This document shows positions 27,511 through 36,331 of a DNA stretch of 64,000 bases, one piece after another. Each line of letters starts with the position of its first letter. Positions within the stretch are counted from its first letter, which is position 1. The DNA is taken from NCBI GenBank assembly GCA_020833225.1, contig JAJHQS010000001.1, positions 49,309-113,308 on the forward strand. Direction: 5' to 3'. The notes under the pieces were generated by a model. The model made no database searches. It worked only from the letters and a program-made list of their open reading frames with translations, and was not told the origin of the DNA. The DNA comes from Desulfurococcaceae archaeon (lineage in GTDB: Archaea; Thermoproteota; Thermoprotei_A; Sulfolobales; Desulfurococcaceae). A program made the position numbers and the translations under genes.

Positions 27511-29390
27511 GGCTTTTCACCTTTTACTAGTGGTTTAATAGCCTTGTATGGGCAATAGCGAGAGCAAAGACCACACCCATTACAGTCTTCAATTAGAATT
27601 CTAGCCACATTATTCTCCATTATAATCGCAGGGCACCCAGTCGTAATAATACAGGCTTTACAGCCTTTACAAGTGGACTCTTCTACATAGTACTTGCTCT
27701 CAAAAATACTTCTACGTCTTTCGAGTAGTGCACAAGTGTGTTTAGCAATTATTACCTTGACACCTGGTTTATCAATAATCTCTATTATAGCTGAGATCAT
27801 CTCGTCGAGGTTATATGGGTCTAAAGTGACTACAAGGTCCGGGTTTAAGGCTTTCACAATACTTTCTATACTTATAGGTCTAAGAACTCTACCGCTCTCA
27901 CTCATACGCCAAGCAGGAGTAGACTGGTGCCCCGTCATTGCGACTACATCGTTGTCTAAGATCATGACGAGTATGTCAACACCTTTGTTAACTGCTTCTA
28001 ATAAAGGCTGTATACCAGCATGGTAAAACGTAGAGTCGCCGATAACAGCCACTACAGGCTTATGATAACCTGCAATTTTAGCCCCCATCGCCATGGATAT
28101 ACTAGCACCCATACTGTGCTCAGTCCACAACATACTTATTGGTGGATAGACTGCGAGAGCATAACAGCCTATATCACCAAATATAGGTATCTCAGATAGC
28201 TTGTAGCCTTTCTTTAATAATGCTGTTTTTAGAGCTATGAATGAAAATCTGTGAGGACAACCAGGACATAAGGGTGGTGGTCGTAATGGTACATCTTGAG
28301 AGCTCACAGGAGTTTTCTCCAATAAACTGATTTGATTTATTTTTGTGAGACTAGTTAAAGCTCTCTTTACAATATACTTATTTAACTCACCTTCAAGTGG
28401 GATGTGACCTGTAGTCTTACCATATATAGGTATGATTATGCCATTCTCATATAGGACTATTTTAACTTGTTCTTCAAGATAGGGATCAAGTTCTTCTACA
28501 ACAAGAACACTCTTACATAATGCAAGATTATCTAGTAGGAATTTTCTAGGGGTTGGGTAGAGAAGACCAAGTTTAATGACTTTTACTTCGCTCAGTAAAC
28601 CTAGCTCTTCAAGAGATTCAACTACGTAATCATGAGCAACTCCTTCTGTAACTATACATAGATGTCCTTCGCCAATTGAATTGTTAAGAGAGTACTTGTT
28701 TATAATATCTTCAACTAATTGAAGCCTACTATTAAGCCATTTATGCCTCTCGAGATTCCATAACATACCAGCTCTTACAAATCTAGGTTCGTCTCTAGGT
28801 ACCTTTGGCTCTTGTTGGATCTTTTTGATTTCACCTAGAACGACGTCAGACACTGTATGATTAACTCTAGTTGTTGTTCTAAGTATTACAGGTAGCTTAA
28901 GTTCTTCACTAATTTCAAAAGCTATTTTTGTGAATTCTTTGGCTTCCTGTGGATTTGATGGGCTTATCATGGGTAATTTTGCAAGTTTAGCATACCAGCG
29001 ACTATCTTGCTCTGTTTGTGTTGTGTGAGGACCGGGATCGTCTGCTACTAGTATAACTAGACCTCTTTCTACACCGCAGTAGGCAGCTGAGAGTAGAGGA
29101 TCAGATGTGACATTTAAACCTGGAGCCTTCATAGTAACCATAGATCGTACTCCAGTTATTGAAGCTCCAAGCGCTATTTCAAATGCAACTCTTTCATTAA
29201 CAGCCCACTCAACATATATGCCGAGCTCTCTACTGTAGGGTTGAAGCGTCATTATAACTTCGCTTGAAGGTGTACCTGGATAGCCCACTAGAACCCTGAC
29301 GTCTGCCTCTACTAAACCACGTGCTATTGCCTCATTACCCATTAAGGGAACTTTTACTCCAGGAGATGCAAATATAGTATGTGCTAACAT
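27507..29390 (-). CDS. iorA: Indolepyruvate ferredoxin oxidoreductase, alpha subunit
   Basis: Thiamine-diphosphate enzyme for aromatic amino acid catabolism (peptide fermentation), 627 residues. The N-terminal pyruvate-oxidoreductase domain has MGNEAIARGLVEADVRVLVG. The TPP-binding domain carries CPGCPHRFSF, GDIGCYAL and IGDSTFYHAGIQPLLEAVN. Two [4Fe-4S] ferredoxin motifs close the protein: CKGCKACIITTGCP and CNGCGLCSRYCP; the first has an unusual spacing before its last cysteine, as in other IorA proteins. The stop overlaps the proposed iorB start. Confidence 0.95.
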   Translation of the reverse strand: MLAHTIFASPGVKVPLMGNEAIARGLVEADVRVLVGYPGTPSSEVIMTLQPYSRELGIYVEWAVNERVAFEIALGASITGVRSMVTMKAPGLNVTSDPLLSAAYCGVERGLVILVADDPGPHTTQTEQDSRWYAKLAKLPMISPSNPQEAKEFTKIAFEISEELKLPVILRTTTRVNHTVSDVVLGEIKKIQQEPKVPRDEPRFVRAGMLWNLERHKWLNSRLQLVEDIINKYSLNNSIGEGHLCIVTEGVAHDYVVESLEELGLLSEVKVIKLGLLYPTPRKFLLDNLALCKSVLVVEELDPYLEEQVKIVLYENGIIIPIYGKTTGHIPLEGELNKYIVKRALTSLTKINQISLLEKTPVSSQDVPLRPPPLCPGCPHRFSFIALKTALLKKGYKLSEIPIFGDIGCYALAVYPPISMLWTEHSMGASISMAMGAKIAGYHKPVVAVIGDSTFYHAGIQPLLEAVNKGVDILVMILDNDVVAMTGHQSTPAWRMSESGRVLRPISIESIVKALNPDLVVTLDPYNLDEMISAIIEIIDKPGVKVIIAKHTCALLERRRSIFESKYYVEESTCKGCKACIITTGCPAIIMENNVARILIEDCNGCGLCSRYCPYKAIKPLVKGEKP

Positions 29391-29446
29391 GTAAGTCCCT
29401 ATATGTGAATTCAGAGAGCGGTATTAGACCTTGAATACTAATTATT

Positions 29447-29722
29447 CTACTGCGAAGATTTTTCTTTAGATTCGCTTTCTAACTTTTTAAGTTCTTCCTC
29501 GATTTCTTTTTCAATTTCTTCAATAGGTTTTGGTGGGGGTGTTGTTGCGAGTGTATAACCTATCCAGCTAAAAATGCCACAAATACCAATAACAGCTATT
29601 ACGAGAGTGAGTTTTGTCACGATTTCCCAGTATGCAGTAAACAATATTAAGTAGCTGTAGACTATGATAATGATTACTGATACTATAACGAGTAATATGC
29701 CTACTAATTGATCTTTGCTCAA
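29447..29722 (-). CDS. Small membrane protein, two predicted TM segments
   Basis: 91 residues, unrecognised. Residues about 8-29 (VGILLVIVSVIIIIVYSYLI) and about 36-58 (LTLVIAVIGICGIFSWIGYT) are strongly hydrophobic. The C-terminal 30 residues are a charged helix rich in Glu and Lys (PIEEIEKEIEEELKKLESES), presumably cytoplasmic. Lies between iorA and rps27e on the same strand. Confidence 0.6.
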   Translation of the reverse strand: MSKDQLVGILLVIVSVIIIIVYSYLILFTAYWEIVTKLTLVIAVIGICGIFSWIGYTLATTPPPKPIEEIEKEIEEELKKLESESKEKSSQ

Positions 29723-29777
29723 GGCAAACCCCCATGTTAATTAAAATTTGTTTGAGTTAATAAATAAATAGTAATTT

Positions 29778-29978
29778 CTAGCCTAACTCGGCAATGATCT
29801 CGGCATTTATTATTTCCACTCTACCTCCAGTGGGTTTAACAAGTTGTGTTCCACACACTTTACACCTAGTTGGAAAAGAAGCTCTGTCGAAGATTATGTT
29901 CTCTGCTCCACAATTTTTACACATAACTTTATAGAATCTACTCTTAGGCATAGGTACCGGTATTTTTCTCTTCCTCAC
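29778..29978 (-). CDS. rps27e: 30S ribosomal protein S27e
   Basis: Zinc-ribbon ribosomal protein, 66 residues. The four ligands are CKNCG and CKVCG, and the N-terminal [16 protein letters not shown] is diagnostic. It starts with a GTG that overlaps the rpl44e stop as GTGA, with GGTG 8 nt upstream, so translation of the pair is coupled. The L44e-S27e order is conserved in archaea. Confidence 0.96.
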   Translation of the reverse strand: MRKRKIPVPMPKSRFYKVMCKNCGAENIIFDRASFPTRCKVCGTQLVKPTGGRVEIINAEIIAELG

Positions 29979-30268
29979 TTCTTAACCACCTCTACAAGTT
30001 CTGCTTTTTTAAGCCTAATGCCTTCTCTATGCAGAGTATAGCCACACTTAGAACACTTTAATTTTAACACCACTTTCTTTGTTGTCTTAGCAAATCTTTT
30101 TTGTTCAGGTTTTCTCTTAGAACCATAACCTTTCTTCTTTCTCGCATATCTACGTTCACCTTCAGATAAGCTCCTCCTCTTGCCATGTTTATATATTGTT
30201 ACACTATGCTCTGTGTGTGTTTTACACCGCGGGCAATATGTAGTGATTACTTTTGGATATTTTGCCAA
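29975..30268 (-). CDS. rpl44e: 50S ribosomal protein L44e
   Basis: Zinc-binding large-subunit protein of 97 residues, strongly basic. The cysteine pairs CPRCK near the N-terminus and CSKCG near residue 75 form the zinc site. [20 protein letters not shown] is characteristic. The TTG start follows GAGGTG by 6 nt. Overlaps rps27e by 4 bp. Confidence 0.96.
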   Translation of the reverse strand: MAKYPKVITTYCPRCKTHTEHSVTIYKHGKRRSLSEGERRYARKKKGYGSKRKPEQKRFAKTTKKVVLKLKCSKCGYTLHREGIRLKKAELVEVVKK

Positions 30269-30366
30269 TCAGCCCACCTCATTCTCGAACTCTATAAGTT
30301 TATTTCACTTGTTCTCTTCATTTTCTCAAGGGCTTTTAAATGTTAGTGATGTTTTATTTAAAGCTT

Positions 30367-30876
30367 TTAAAACTTAGATTTTTTTAAGCCAGCGGCGTAG
30401 GCTAGTAGATTTGATATTACATGTAATATCATTATTATGAGTGCTGTTAGTAGTAGGTATATGGGTCTCGATGTAACGTCATCTATGTCTAATAGGTAAT
30501 AGTATAATGTAGTAGCCGCGTAGAAGTCCAACTGATCTAGGATAGGTGCTGGTGCTCCTGGAGGTATGTTAAGTCTTCGCTTAATAAACGCACCCACGAG
30601 ATCACCTATTAGTGCGGCCAGTCCTGCACCACTAGCTAGCAGTAATAGGTTTGGTTTATTTAAAATAGCACTAATAGTAGATGCAGTTATATATGCTCCA
30701 ACAAGACCCACTAGTAAGCCTTCCCAAGTCTTGTTTTTACCTAGGAGGGGTTTACCATCTATGAATGAGACATTGTTATCAATAGGCTTATTACCAGATA
30801 TAAGTACTGGCATAGCGTTAGTTATCATTGGCGTTAAGTAGTAGCAAATAATCCACTCTAATATATTTTCACACAT
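30367..30876 (-). CDS. carS: CDP-archaeol synthase
   Basis: Integral membrane enzyme that transfers CMP from CTP to unsaturated archaetidic acid, giving CDP-archaeol for polar lipid synthesis. 169 residues from the ATG at 30876, which is preceded by GGAGG; an ATG seven codons earlier is possible. Signature segments are GKPLLGKNKTWEG and GDLVGAFIKRRLNIPPGAPA followed by PILDQLDF. Four or five hydrophobic helices are visible. It overlaps the 3' end of the RecA-paralogue gene by 8 bp, so the two form a transcription unit. Complements egsA at the start of the window. Confidence 0.92.
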   Translation of the reverse strand: MCENILEWIICYYLTPMITNAMPVLISGNKPIDNNVSFIDGKPLLGKNKTWEGLLVGLVGAYITASTISAILNKPNLLLLASGAGLAALIGDLVGAFIKRRLNIPPGAPAPILDQLDFYAATTLYYYLLDIDDVTSRPIYLLLTALIIMILHVISNLLAYAAGLKKSKF

Positions 30877-31516
30877 ATATCCTCCACTCAATGCCATATT
30901 CTCTAATTGAGAAGTATAACTTTTCGACTTTGAATGGTCTAATAGACTTGTAAAGCCGAATAGACCTTAGTTGAGGTCCTTCTATTGAAACCTCGAAGAT
31001 CAGGTCAAAGTAGAACTCAAGCATGCTTAGACCAGATGCCACTACATCACCGCTCTCGCCTGCTCTTACTTGTGCTGAGGCAAAGAGTTTTCCATACTCT
31101 CTCTCCACGGTTTCTAGAAGTATACTCGTGATGAGGGCTTGTTTCGCCTGCGTAGATTCTCTCTTAGCTTCAAGTCTGTAAAGAGCATTTATACTGTCGA
31201 CAAAGACGTATTTTGGCTTAATGAAGGGTGTCGTAATGGCTACTTTGAGGAGAGTATCGAGATCATACGCCTCTGTAAATAGTGCTTTTTCATATCTACC
31301 AGGATCTCTTGCCACCCTCTCGTAGTGGACAGTCTCTTCTGTTGATATGTATACACAGGGATATTTATTACAGAGATTACCTGCAATTGTAAGTAATAGA
31401 GTTGTCTTACCGGCGCCGGCGACACCTTGAAATAAGATACAACGGGCATTCTCAATAATATCATCTAGTAATGGGTTGCCGGTGTAGAGTCTAGTTATAA
31501 GCATCACCATATACAA
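30869..31516 (-). CDS. RecA-superfamily ATPase (RadB/RadA-paralogue type)
   Basis: 215 residues with one RecA core. Walker A is FQGVAGAGKTTLLL (residues about 28-41), Walker B is PKYVFVDSINALY, and AQKALI/QVRAG-like segments follow. There is no N-terminal helix-hairpin-helix domain, so it is not the RadA recombinase itself but one of the short paralogues known to modulate recombination in crenarchaea. Divergent from the RuvC/YqgF-like gene (54 bp between starts), which suggests a shared repair context. Upstream of carS with overlap. Confidence 0.75.
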   Translation of the reverse strand: MYMVMLITRLYTGNPLLDDIIENARCILFQGVAGAGKTTLLLTIAGNLCNKYPCVYISTEETVHYERVARDPGRYEKALFTEAYDLDTLLKVAITTPFIKPKYVFVDSINALYRLEAKRESTQAKQALITSILLETVEREYGKLFASAQVRAGESGDVVASGLSMLEFYFDLIFEVSIEGPQLRSIRLYKSIRPFKVEKLYFSIREYGIEWRIYV

Positions 31517-31570
31517 TTTTTAGTAGTAAGAGTAAATAATAGATTGAAGTAGGAGGGAGGATAGAGATTA

Positions 31571-32224
31571 GTGTGGGGATTGCAGAGAAGAGAGTTGATC
31601 TTGGCTATTTATGATCCAGTCTGGTTTATTCAGGTAACAAGGTATTTAAAAAGGCGTGGAGTGCATTTTCACTATTATTATTCAAAAGATGAGGTTCAAT
31701 CTGGTAGCATAGTTTACACGGATTATGAATATTTTCTAAGGGAGTTAGCTGATAGAAGTGATGTTACTGTGATCTATGATCCTAACAGGGACTGTAAAGA
31801 GCTTGAAAAAGCCATTCTCAACACAAAGTTTAGGGATCTATATAACTTGATAATAGTGGGCATTGATCCCGGGATCAAATTAAGTTACGTTGCTTTAGGG
31901 GATGAAGAACTACTATTTTACAGCGAAGGAACTTTTGAAGAACTCGAGAAAGACCTAGACTATGTGGTGTCATGTATTCCACACAAACTATTAAAAGTTA
32001 GAATTGGTAGGGGCTCTAGCGCTATAGATATTGCATTGAGAGTTAAGGAGAAATATAAGGTTTCAGTAGAGCTTGTAGATGAAAAAATGTCTACTCCTAG
32101 TGTAAGTAGGCTTGAGGAAATAAGGTTTTTAAAGAAGAGGTTAAAGGGACTAAAACCGTTCAGATATAAAGATGTATATGCGGCATATAAAATAGCTATT
32201 AGTGAGGGTGTAGAGGTAATTTAA
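31571..32224 (+). CDS. RuvC/YqgF-like RNase H-fold predicted nuclease
   Basis: 217 residues. The C-terminal part from about residue 95 shows an RNase H/RuvC pattern: Asp99 in IVGIDPGIKLSYVALGD, Glu167 in VELVDEKMSTPS and Asp201 in RYKDVYAAYKIA, the acidic triad expected for YqgF/RuvC-like enzymes. IGRGSSAIDIAL lies between. The N-terminal 90 residues (IYDPVWFIQVTRYLKRRGVHFHYYY) are a separate, unassigned domain. First gene of the 31.6-36.9 kb operon; the stop is 2 bp before the Clp1-like gene. A Holliday-junction or RNA nuclease role is inferred only. Confidence 0.65.
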   Translation: MWGLQRRELILAIYDPVWFIQVTRYLKRRGVHFHYYYSKDEVQSGSIVYTDYEYFLRELADRSDVTVIYDPNRDCKELEKAILNTKFRDLYNLIIVGIDPGIKLSYVALGDEELLFYSEGTFEELEKDLDYVVSCIPHKLLKVRIGRGSSAIDIALRVKEKYKVSVELVDEKMSTPSVSRLEEIRFLKKRLKGLKPFRYKDVYAAYKIAISEGVEVI

Positions 32225-32226
32225 AA

Positions 32227-33468
32227 ATGCCCTTAATTAGGCTGATTAAAGGAGAGTTATTGAAAATATATGGTCCAATGTCTCTAGTAGTTAAGTCAGG
32301 TTGTATAGATATATATGGCAAAGTGCTCTGTGCAGCTGAGAAAGCAGTTGTTCATAAAGCTAGAAATTACATAGTAGAGGCTGTTAGTGACGCTGAAATA
32401 GATGTTATAATGGTTAATGAATCACAAATACAGAGTGTTGATGAGAGTGATCCCTATAGGAAGAGGCGAGAGATAGCGCTAAAAATTGTAGAGGGAGAAT
32501 GTAAGAGAGTAGTCATAGTTGGATGCGTAGATTGTGGTAAAACCTCGCTTGCAACATTGATCTTTAACCTTGCTCTTCGAAGAGGTAAGAAACCAGGTGT
32601 TATAGATGGTGATGTAGGTCAGGCTGATATTGGTCCTCCAGGATATATTACACTAGGGACTTCTGAGAGCTCTGTGTTATGGATCTCCGAGTTAAGGCCT
32701 ATTTCAATGAAATTTATAGGTGATATTAAACCACAGTATTATACACAGAGTATTATAGGTAAGCTCAAAGAGCTTATTCAGCTATCAGAAAATCTGGGTT
32801 TAAGTCCTATAGTAATAGATACTGACGGATGGATTAAGGACGAGATCGGCATGCTCTATAAGTATAGTATCATTAATGAAGTTAAGCCAGATACTATAGT
32901 TGTTCTAGGAAGCGAGTTTAAGGGATTATTTGAGAAATATAGAAAACTTGGTATAGTTGTATATGAAATTGAGGCCCCCACTTCTAGAAAAACTAGGAGT
33001 CGTGAAGAACGTAGGCAAATTCGTAGTTTAAGGTATCGTGAATTTTTAGAAAAAACGCCGCTAGTGAAGTTAAATTTGGATAATGTTATCGTTGAAGGTT
33101 TTCCACTATTACAGGGGGCGCGATTTGATACTTCTACTTTAAGTAAGCTCATAGAGGGGCAGATTATATATGCGTCGTGGCTTCCTAATACACTATATGT
33201 TTATGGTAATGTTAAATCATATAATACTGAAGATTTAAAGAAAATGGGTTTTGAAAAAATAAAAATTTTTGCAGATGGTTTTGAAAAAAACTTATATTGT
33301 GCTGTCACAGATGATAAAGGAAATGATTACCCATGTATTATTGGGAAAATAGATTTTGAAAAGAGGGAGGTGCTTGTGAGAACCGGTTATACTGGTACTG
33401 TAAGAACATTAAAGATCTCTAGGATTAGGCTTACACAGGACTATACAGAGGAATACGTTGAGGTGTAA
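32227..33468 (+). CDS. Polynucleotide 5'-hydroxyl kinase, Clp1/Grc3 family
   Basis: 413 residues. Archaeal Clp1/Grc3 proteins phosphorylate 5'-OH ends of RNA and DNA. The kinase P-loop is VVIVGCVDCGKTSLA near residues 97-111, followed by GVIDGDVGQADIGPPGYI, the highly conserved Clp1 block, and later PIVIDTDGWIKDEIG. An N-terminal beta-rich domain precedes the P-loop and a C-terminal domain follows. Possible partner of the tRNA splicing endonuclease encoded at 50.8 kb. Second gene of the operon, followed after 4 bp by the UbiD-type gene. Confidence 0.9.
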   Translation: MPLIRLIKGELLKIYGPMSLVVKSGCIDIYGKVLCAAEKAVVHKARNYIVEAVSDAEIDVIMVNESQIQSVDESDPYRKRREIALKIVEGECKRVVIVGCVDCGKTSLATLIFNLALRRGKKPGVIDGDVGQADIGPPGYITLGTSESSVLWISELRPISMKFIGDIKPQYYTQSIIGKLKELIQLSENLGLSPIVIDTDGWIKDEIGMLYKYSIINEVKPDTIVVLGSEFKGLFEKYRKLGIVVYEIEAPTSRKTRSREERRQIRSLRYREFLEKTPLVKLNLDNVIVEGFPLLQGARFDTSTLSKLIEGQIIYASWLPNTLYVYGNVKSYNTEDLKKMGFEKIKIFADGFEKNLYCAVTDDKGNDYPCIIGKIDFEKREVLVRTGYTGTVRTLKISRIRLTQDYTEEYVEV

Positions 33469-33472
33469 TAGT

Positions 33473-34765
33473 GTGGATCTACAGACCTTACTACGTTTGA
33501 CACAAATTACTGGGAAACAAGTGCTTGATATGGGTATAATTAATCGTGAATACTTAGTAACAAAATTGAGTTATGAAAATAGAGATAAACTTGTAGTGTT
33601 TAAGGTTGATGGTATTTTAGAAGATACCATATTATTCTCTAATATTGTTACTTCACGTAGAGACATACAACTCCTCTTAGGTGCAAAAACACTTGAAGAG
33701 GCATATGTAAAGTTATTAAAAGCTGTTAATTCACCGCAAGTATTAGAAACAGTTGAATTTAATGAGTACTTTATAGAGGTTGACTTAGATCTCAACAAGT
33801 TGCCTTTTTTAAAATACTATAAGGAGGATGGGGCATTATACTTGACAAGCTCTGTGTATATAGCTTGTTATGAGTATATTTGTAATGCAAGTTTTCACAG
33901 AACTATGCAGCTTTCAAAGGATAGAGCGGTATTAAGAATTGTACCGAGACATTTACACTACATTATATCTAAGTATAGTGAACAACAGAAAGATACTCCA
34001 GTGGCACTTGTACTGGGATTAACTCCACTACAAGAACTCGCAGCAGCTATGAGCCCTCCTCTCGGAGTATTTGAGGTATCTGTAGGTGCAGCATTAACTG
34101 GTAATAACAAGATCGTTAAAACTCCTTATTACAATATACCAGTACCTGTCGAGGCCAGTATAATAGTAGAAGGAGTGATCTCGAGAACAGAGACAGCGCT
34201 TGAAGGACCCTTTACAGATATATTAATGCTTGTCGACGCTGTGCGTGAACAACCAGTTTTCATAGCGAAGCACTTATATATATCAAGAAAAACACCGAGA
34301 GTAGTACATGCTATTGTCCCAGGTCTCTGGGAGCATCAATTACTCATGGGTTTCCCACGTGAAGCTCAAATTTATGTTGAGACTAAGCGCGTTGTCCCCT
34401 GTGTAAGCGCTGTGAGGCTTACAGAGGGGGGTTCTACGTGGCTTCACGCAGTAATATCTGTTAGTGAGAAATGCTCTTATTCTGATGCTAAATTGGCAGC
34501 ATTAGCGACTATAGCGGCACATCCCAGTATAAAACACATTATTATAGTAGATGACGACGTGAACGTAGATGATCCATTAATGGTGGAGTGGGCTATTGCT
34601 ACGAGATGTAGAGGTGGTGAGGATATATTTATAATTCCAAATATTAGAGGTAGTACTCTAGATCCACGTAGTAGTGATGGAGTAGGCGATAAGGTCGTCG
34701 TCATGGCTATTAAGCCTAGAAATGAGCCTGCAAGTAAATATAGGAGAGCTAAGGTTCTATATTAA
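33473..34765 (+). CDS. UbiD-family decarboxylase, probable trans-anhydromevalonate 5-phosphate decarboxylase
   Basis: About 430 residues. UbiD-family features include SPPLGVFEVSVGAALTGN, PVPVEASIIVEGVISR, EGPFTDILM and the closing SSDGVGDKVVV, all of the prenylated-FMN decarboxylase fold. The next two genes encode the AcnX-type phosphomevalonate dehydratase, so the substrate is most likely trans-anhydromevalonate 5-phosphate, giving isopentenyl phosphate in the archaeal mevalonate pathway described in Aeropyrum. The GTG at 33473 is exactly 7 nt after GGTG and was preferred to a TTG at 33458 that overlaps the kinase gene. A UbiX-type prenyl-FMN synthase is not in this window. Confidence 0.88.
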   Translation: MDLQTLLRLTQITGKQVLDMGIINREYLVTKLSYENRDKLVVFKVDGILEDTILFSNIVTSRRDIQLLLGAKTLEEAYVKLLKAVNSPQVLETVEFNEYFIEVDLDLNKLPFLKYYKEDGALYLTSSVYIACYEYICNASFHRTMQLSKDRAVLRIVPRHLHYIISKYSEQQKDTPVALVLGLTPLQELAAAMSPPLGVFEVSVGAALTGNNKIVKTPYYNIPVPVEASIIVEGVISRTETALEGPFTDILMLVDAVREQPVFIAKHLYISRKTPRVVHAIVPGLWEHQLLMGFPREAQIYVETKRVVPCVSAVRLTEGGSTWLHAVISVSEKCSYSDAKLAALATIAAHPSIKHIIIVDDDVNVDDPLMVEWAIATRCRGGEDIFIIPNIRGSTLDPRSSDGVGDKVVVMAIKPRNEPASKYRRAKVLY

Positions 34766-35934
34766 TGTATCTTACAGTTGAACAAGAGAAAATGCTTCGT
34801 GGCGATTATGGCTGGGCTATTGCTAAGGCTATGGAGATTATTGTGAGAGTTGGTGAGGCCTTAGGTGCTGAAGAGCTTGTAAAAGTAGAACATGTACATG
34901 TCTCTGGTATATCGTATTCTACTATAGGTAAGTATGGACTTGAATTCATAAGAGAATTAGCTTTAAGAGCAGGTAAAGCCAATGTCTTTACAACCGTTAA
35001 TCCAGGGTGTATAGATTATTCGGGGCTTTCAAGGATAATAGATAATTCACTAGCAGGATATCAGAAATTAATTGATGAATCACTAGAAAAAATGAGATTT
35101 AAACTCGTATATACATGTATACCTTATTTTTATAGGCCACCATTACCAGGGGAACACCTAGCTTGGGGTGAGAGTAGTGCTGTTATATTTGCTAACTCTA
35201 TTTATGGAGGATTTACCAATAGAGAAGGAAGCCCTGTAGCCCTCGCCGCTTCTCTTACAGGTTATACTTATAAAGCTGGTTTACATTTACTTGAGAATCG
35301 CATAGGTAGAGTAGAGGTTAAAATGCCAGCTCCGCTTCTAAAGGTGCCTATTGGTGCAATAGGTTTATGGATAGGTGAAAATATTAAGGCAATACCATAT
35401 ATACGTGGTCTATGTAACATATCATTAGATGAAGTTAAAAACATATTAGCTTCTATGGCTGCTAGTGGTAATCACGCACTAGCTGTAATAGAGGGGATTA
35501 CACCACGTGGAACTTTTAAAATAGAGCTGGAAGAGCAGGTTGAAGTTGAAAACAATGTGTTAGAGGATTACATTGGTGGAGAATATTCTGGTGACAGTAT
35601 TCTAGGTTATATAGGGTGTCCTCATAGTAGTCCACGTGAACTATTAGAAATTTGGAGATTAATGAGGAAATATGGGAGAATACGGAGGGGTAAGATGCTT
35701 GTAACTATTCCAGTAGAATTCACAAAGCTTTATAGAGGTATAATTCTAGAATTAAAGGCGAGAGGCGTTGATATAGCTACAGGTACTTGTCCTGTTGTTT
35801 CTAAGTTTAGAGAGAAATTTGACTATATTTTGACTAATAGTGGTAAAGCTCTCTTTTATCTTGAAAGAATACACAGAGTTAAAGTTAAACTTGCAAGAGT
35901 GGAGGAGATTGTCAAAGAGCTCTTTGGCTTATAA
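34765..35934 (+). CDS. Phosphomevalonate dehydratase large subunit (aconitase X type)
   Basis: 389 residues of the aconitase-X catalytic domain. The N-terminus YLTVEQEKMLRGDYGWAIAKAME is diagnostic, and KVEHVHVSGISYSTIG and TTVNPGCIDYSG follow. Three cysteines that could hold an iron-sulfur cluster are in NPGCIDYSG, YIGCPHSSP and GTCPVVSK. With the small subunit it dehydrates mevalonate 5-phosphate to trans-anhydromevalonate 5-phosphate. The ATG shares its A with the TAA of the UbiD gene (TAATG), so the two are coupled. Confidence 0.9.
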   Translation: MYLTVEQEKMLRGDYGWAIAKAMEIIVRVGEALGAEELVKVEHVHVSGISYSTIGKYGLEFIRELALRAGKANVFTTVNPGCIDYSGLSRIIDNSLAGYQKLIDESLEKMRFKLVYTCIPYFYRPPLPGEHLAWGESSAVIFANSIYGGFTNREGSPVALAASLTGYTYKAGLHLLENRIGRVEVKMPAPLLKVPIGAIGLWIGENIKAIPYIRGLCNISLDEVKNILASMAASGNHALAVIEGITPRGTFKIELEEQVEVENNVLEDYIGGEYSGDSILGYIGCPHSSPRELLEIWRLMRKYGRIRRGKMLVTIPVEFTKLYRGIILELKARGVDIATGTCPVVSKFREKFDYILTNSGKALFYLERIHRVKVKLARVEEIVKELFGL

Positions 35935-36331
35935 GGGGAGTGTAAAGCCCATTATTCCAGGGCCTTGTAGCGGAGAGGTAGTCTTAGTAGATGGGCATAT
36001 AAGCTTCTTCGGAGAGATTGATCCAGAACAGGGGTGTTTAATAAATCTAGAAAATGTATGTTTTCGCGATAAAATATTGATTTTTAAAGGTACAAGAGGA
36101 AGTACTGTAGCGCCATACGTGATCTACGCGTTGAGGAGGAACAATATAGCTCCCCGATGTATGCTTGTAGCAGAAGTAGAACCCATGTTAATTGCGGGTT
36201 GCGTACTTGCTGAAATACCTCTTTTTATTGTTGAGAAGTATGAAGAACTCGTAGAGCTTGTGAAGAAAATTCATAGTAAAGTGTACTTAGAGGTGTGTGG
36301 AAATGTATTATTACTCTACAAGAAAGAATAG
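35909..36331 (+). CDS. Phosphomevalonate dehydratase small subunit (aconitase X swivel domain, DUF126)
   Basis: About 140 residues. PGPCSGEVVLVDGHISFFGEIDPEQG is the hallmark of the AcnX small subunit, followed by KGTRGSTVAPYVIYALRRNN, in which the serine of the GxGSTVA-like motif is conserved. It completes the dehydratase with the large subunit encoded just upstream, overlapping it by 26 bp. The TTG at 35909 follows GGAGGAGA closely; the TTG at 35924 would give an N-terminus closer to homologues (MAYKGSVKPIIPG), so the exact start is uncertain. Confidence 0.88.
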   Translation: MSKSSLAYKGSVKPIIPGPCSGEVVLVDGHISFFGEIDPEQGCLINLENVCFRDKILIFKGTRGSTVAPYVIYALRRNNIAPRCMLVAEVEPMLIAGCVLAEIPLFIVEKYEELVELVKKIHSKVYLEVCGNVLLLYKKE

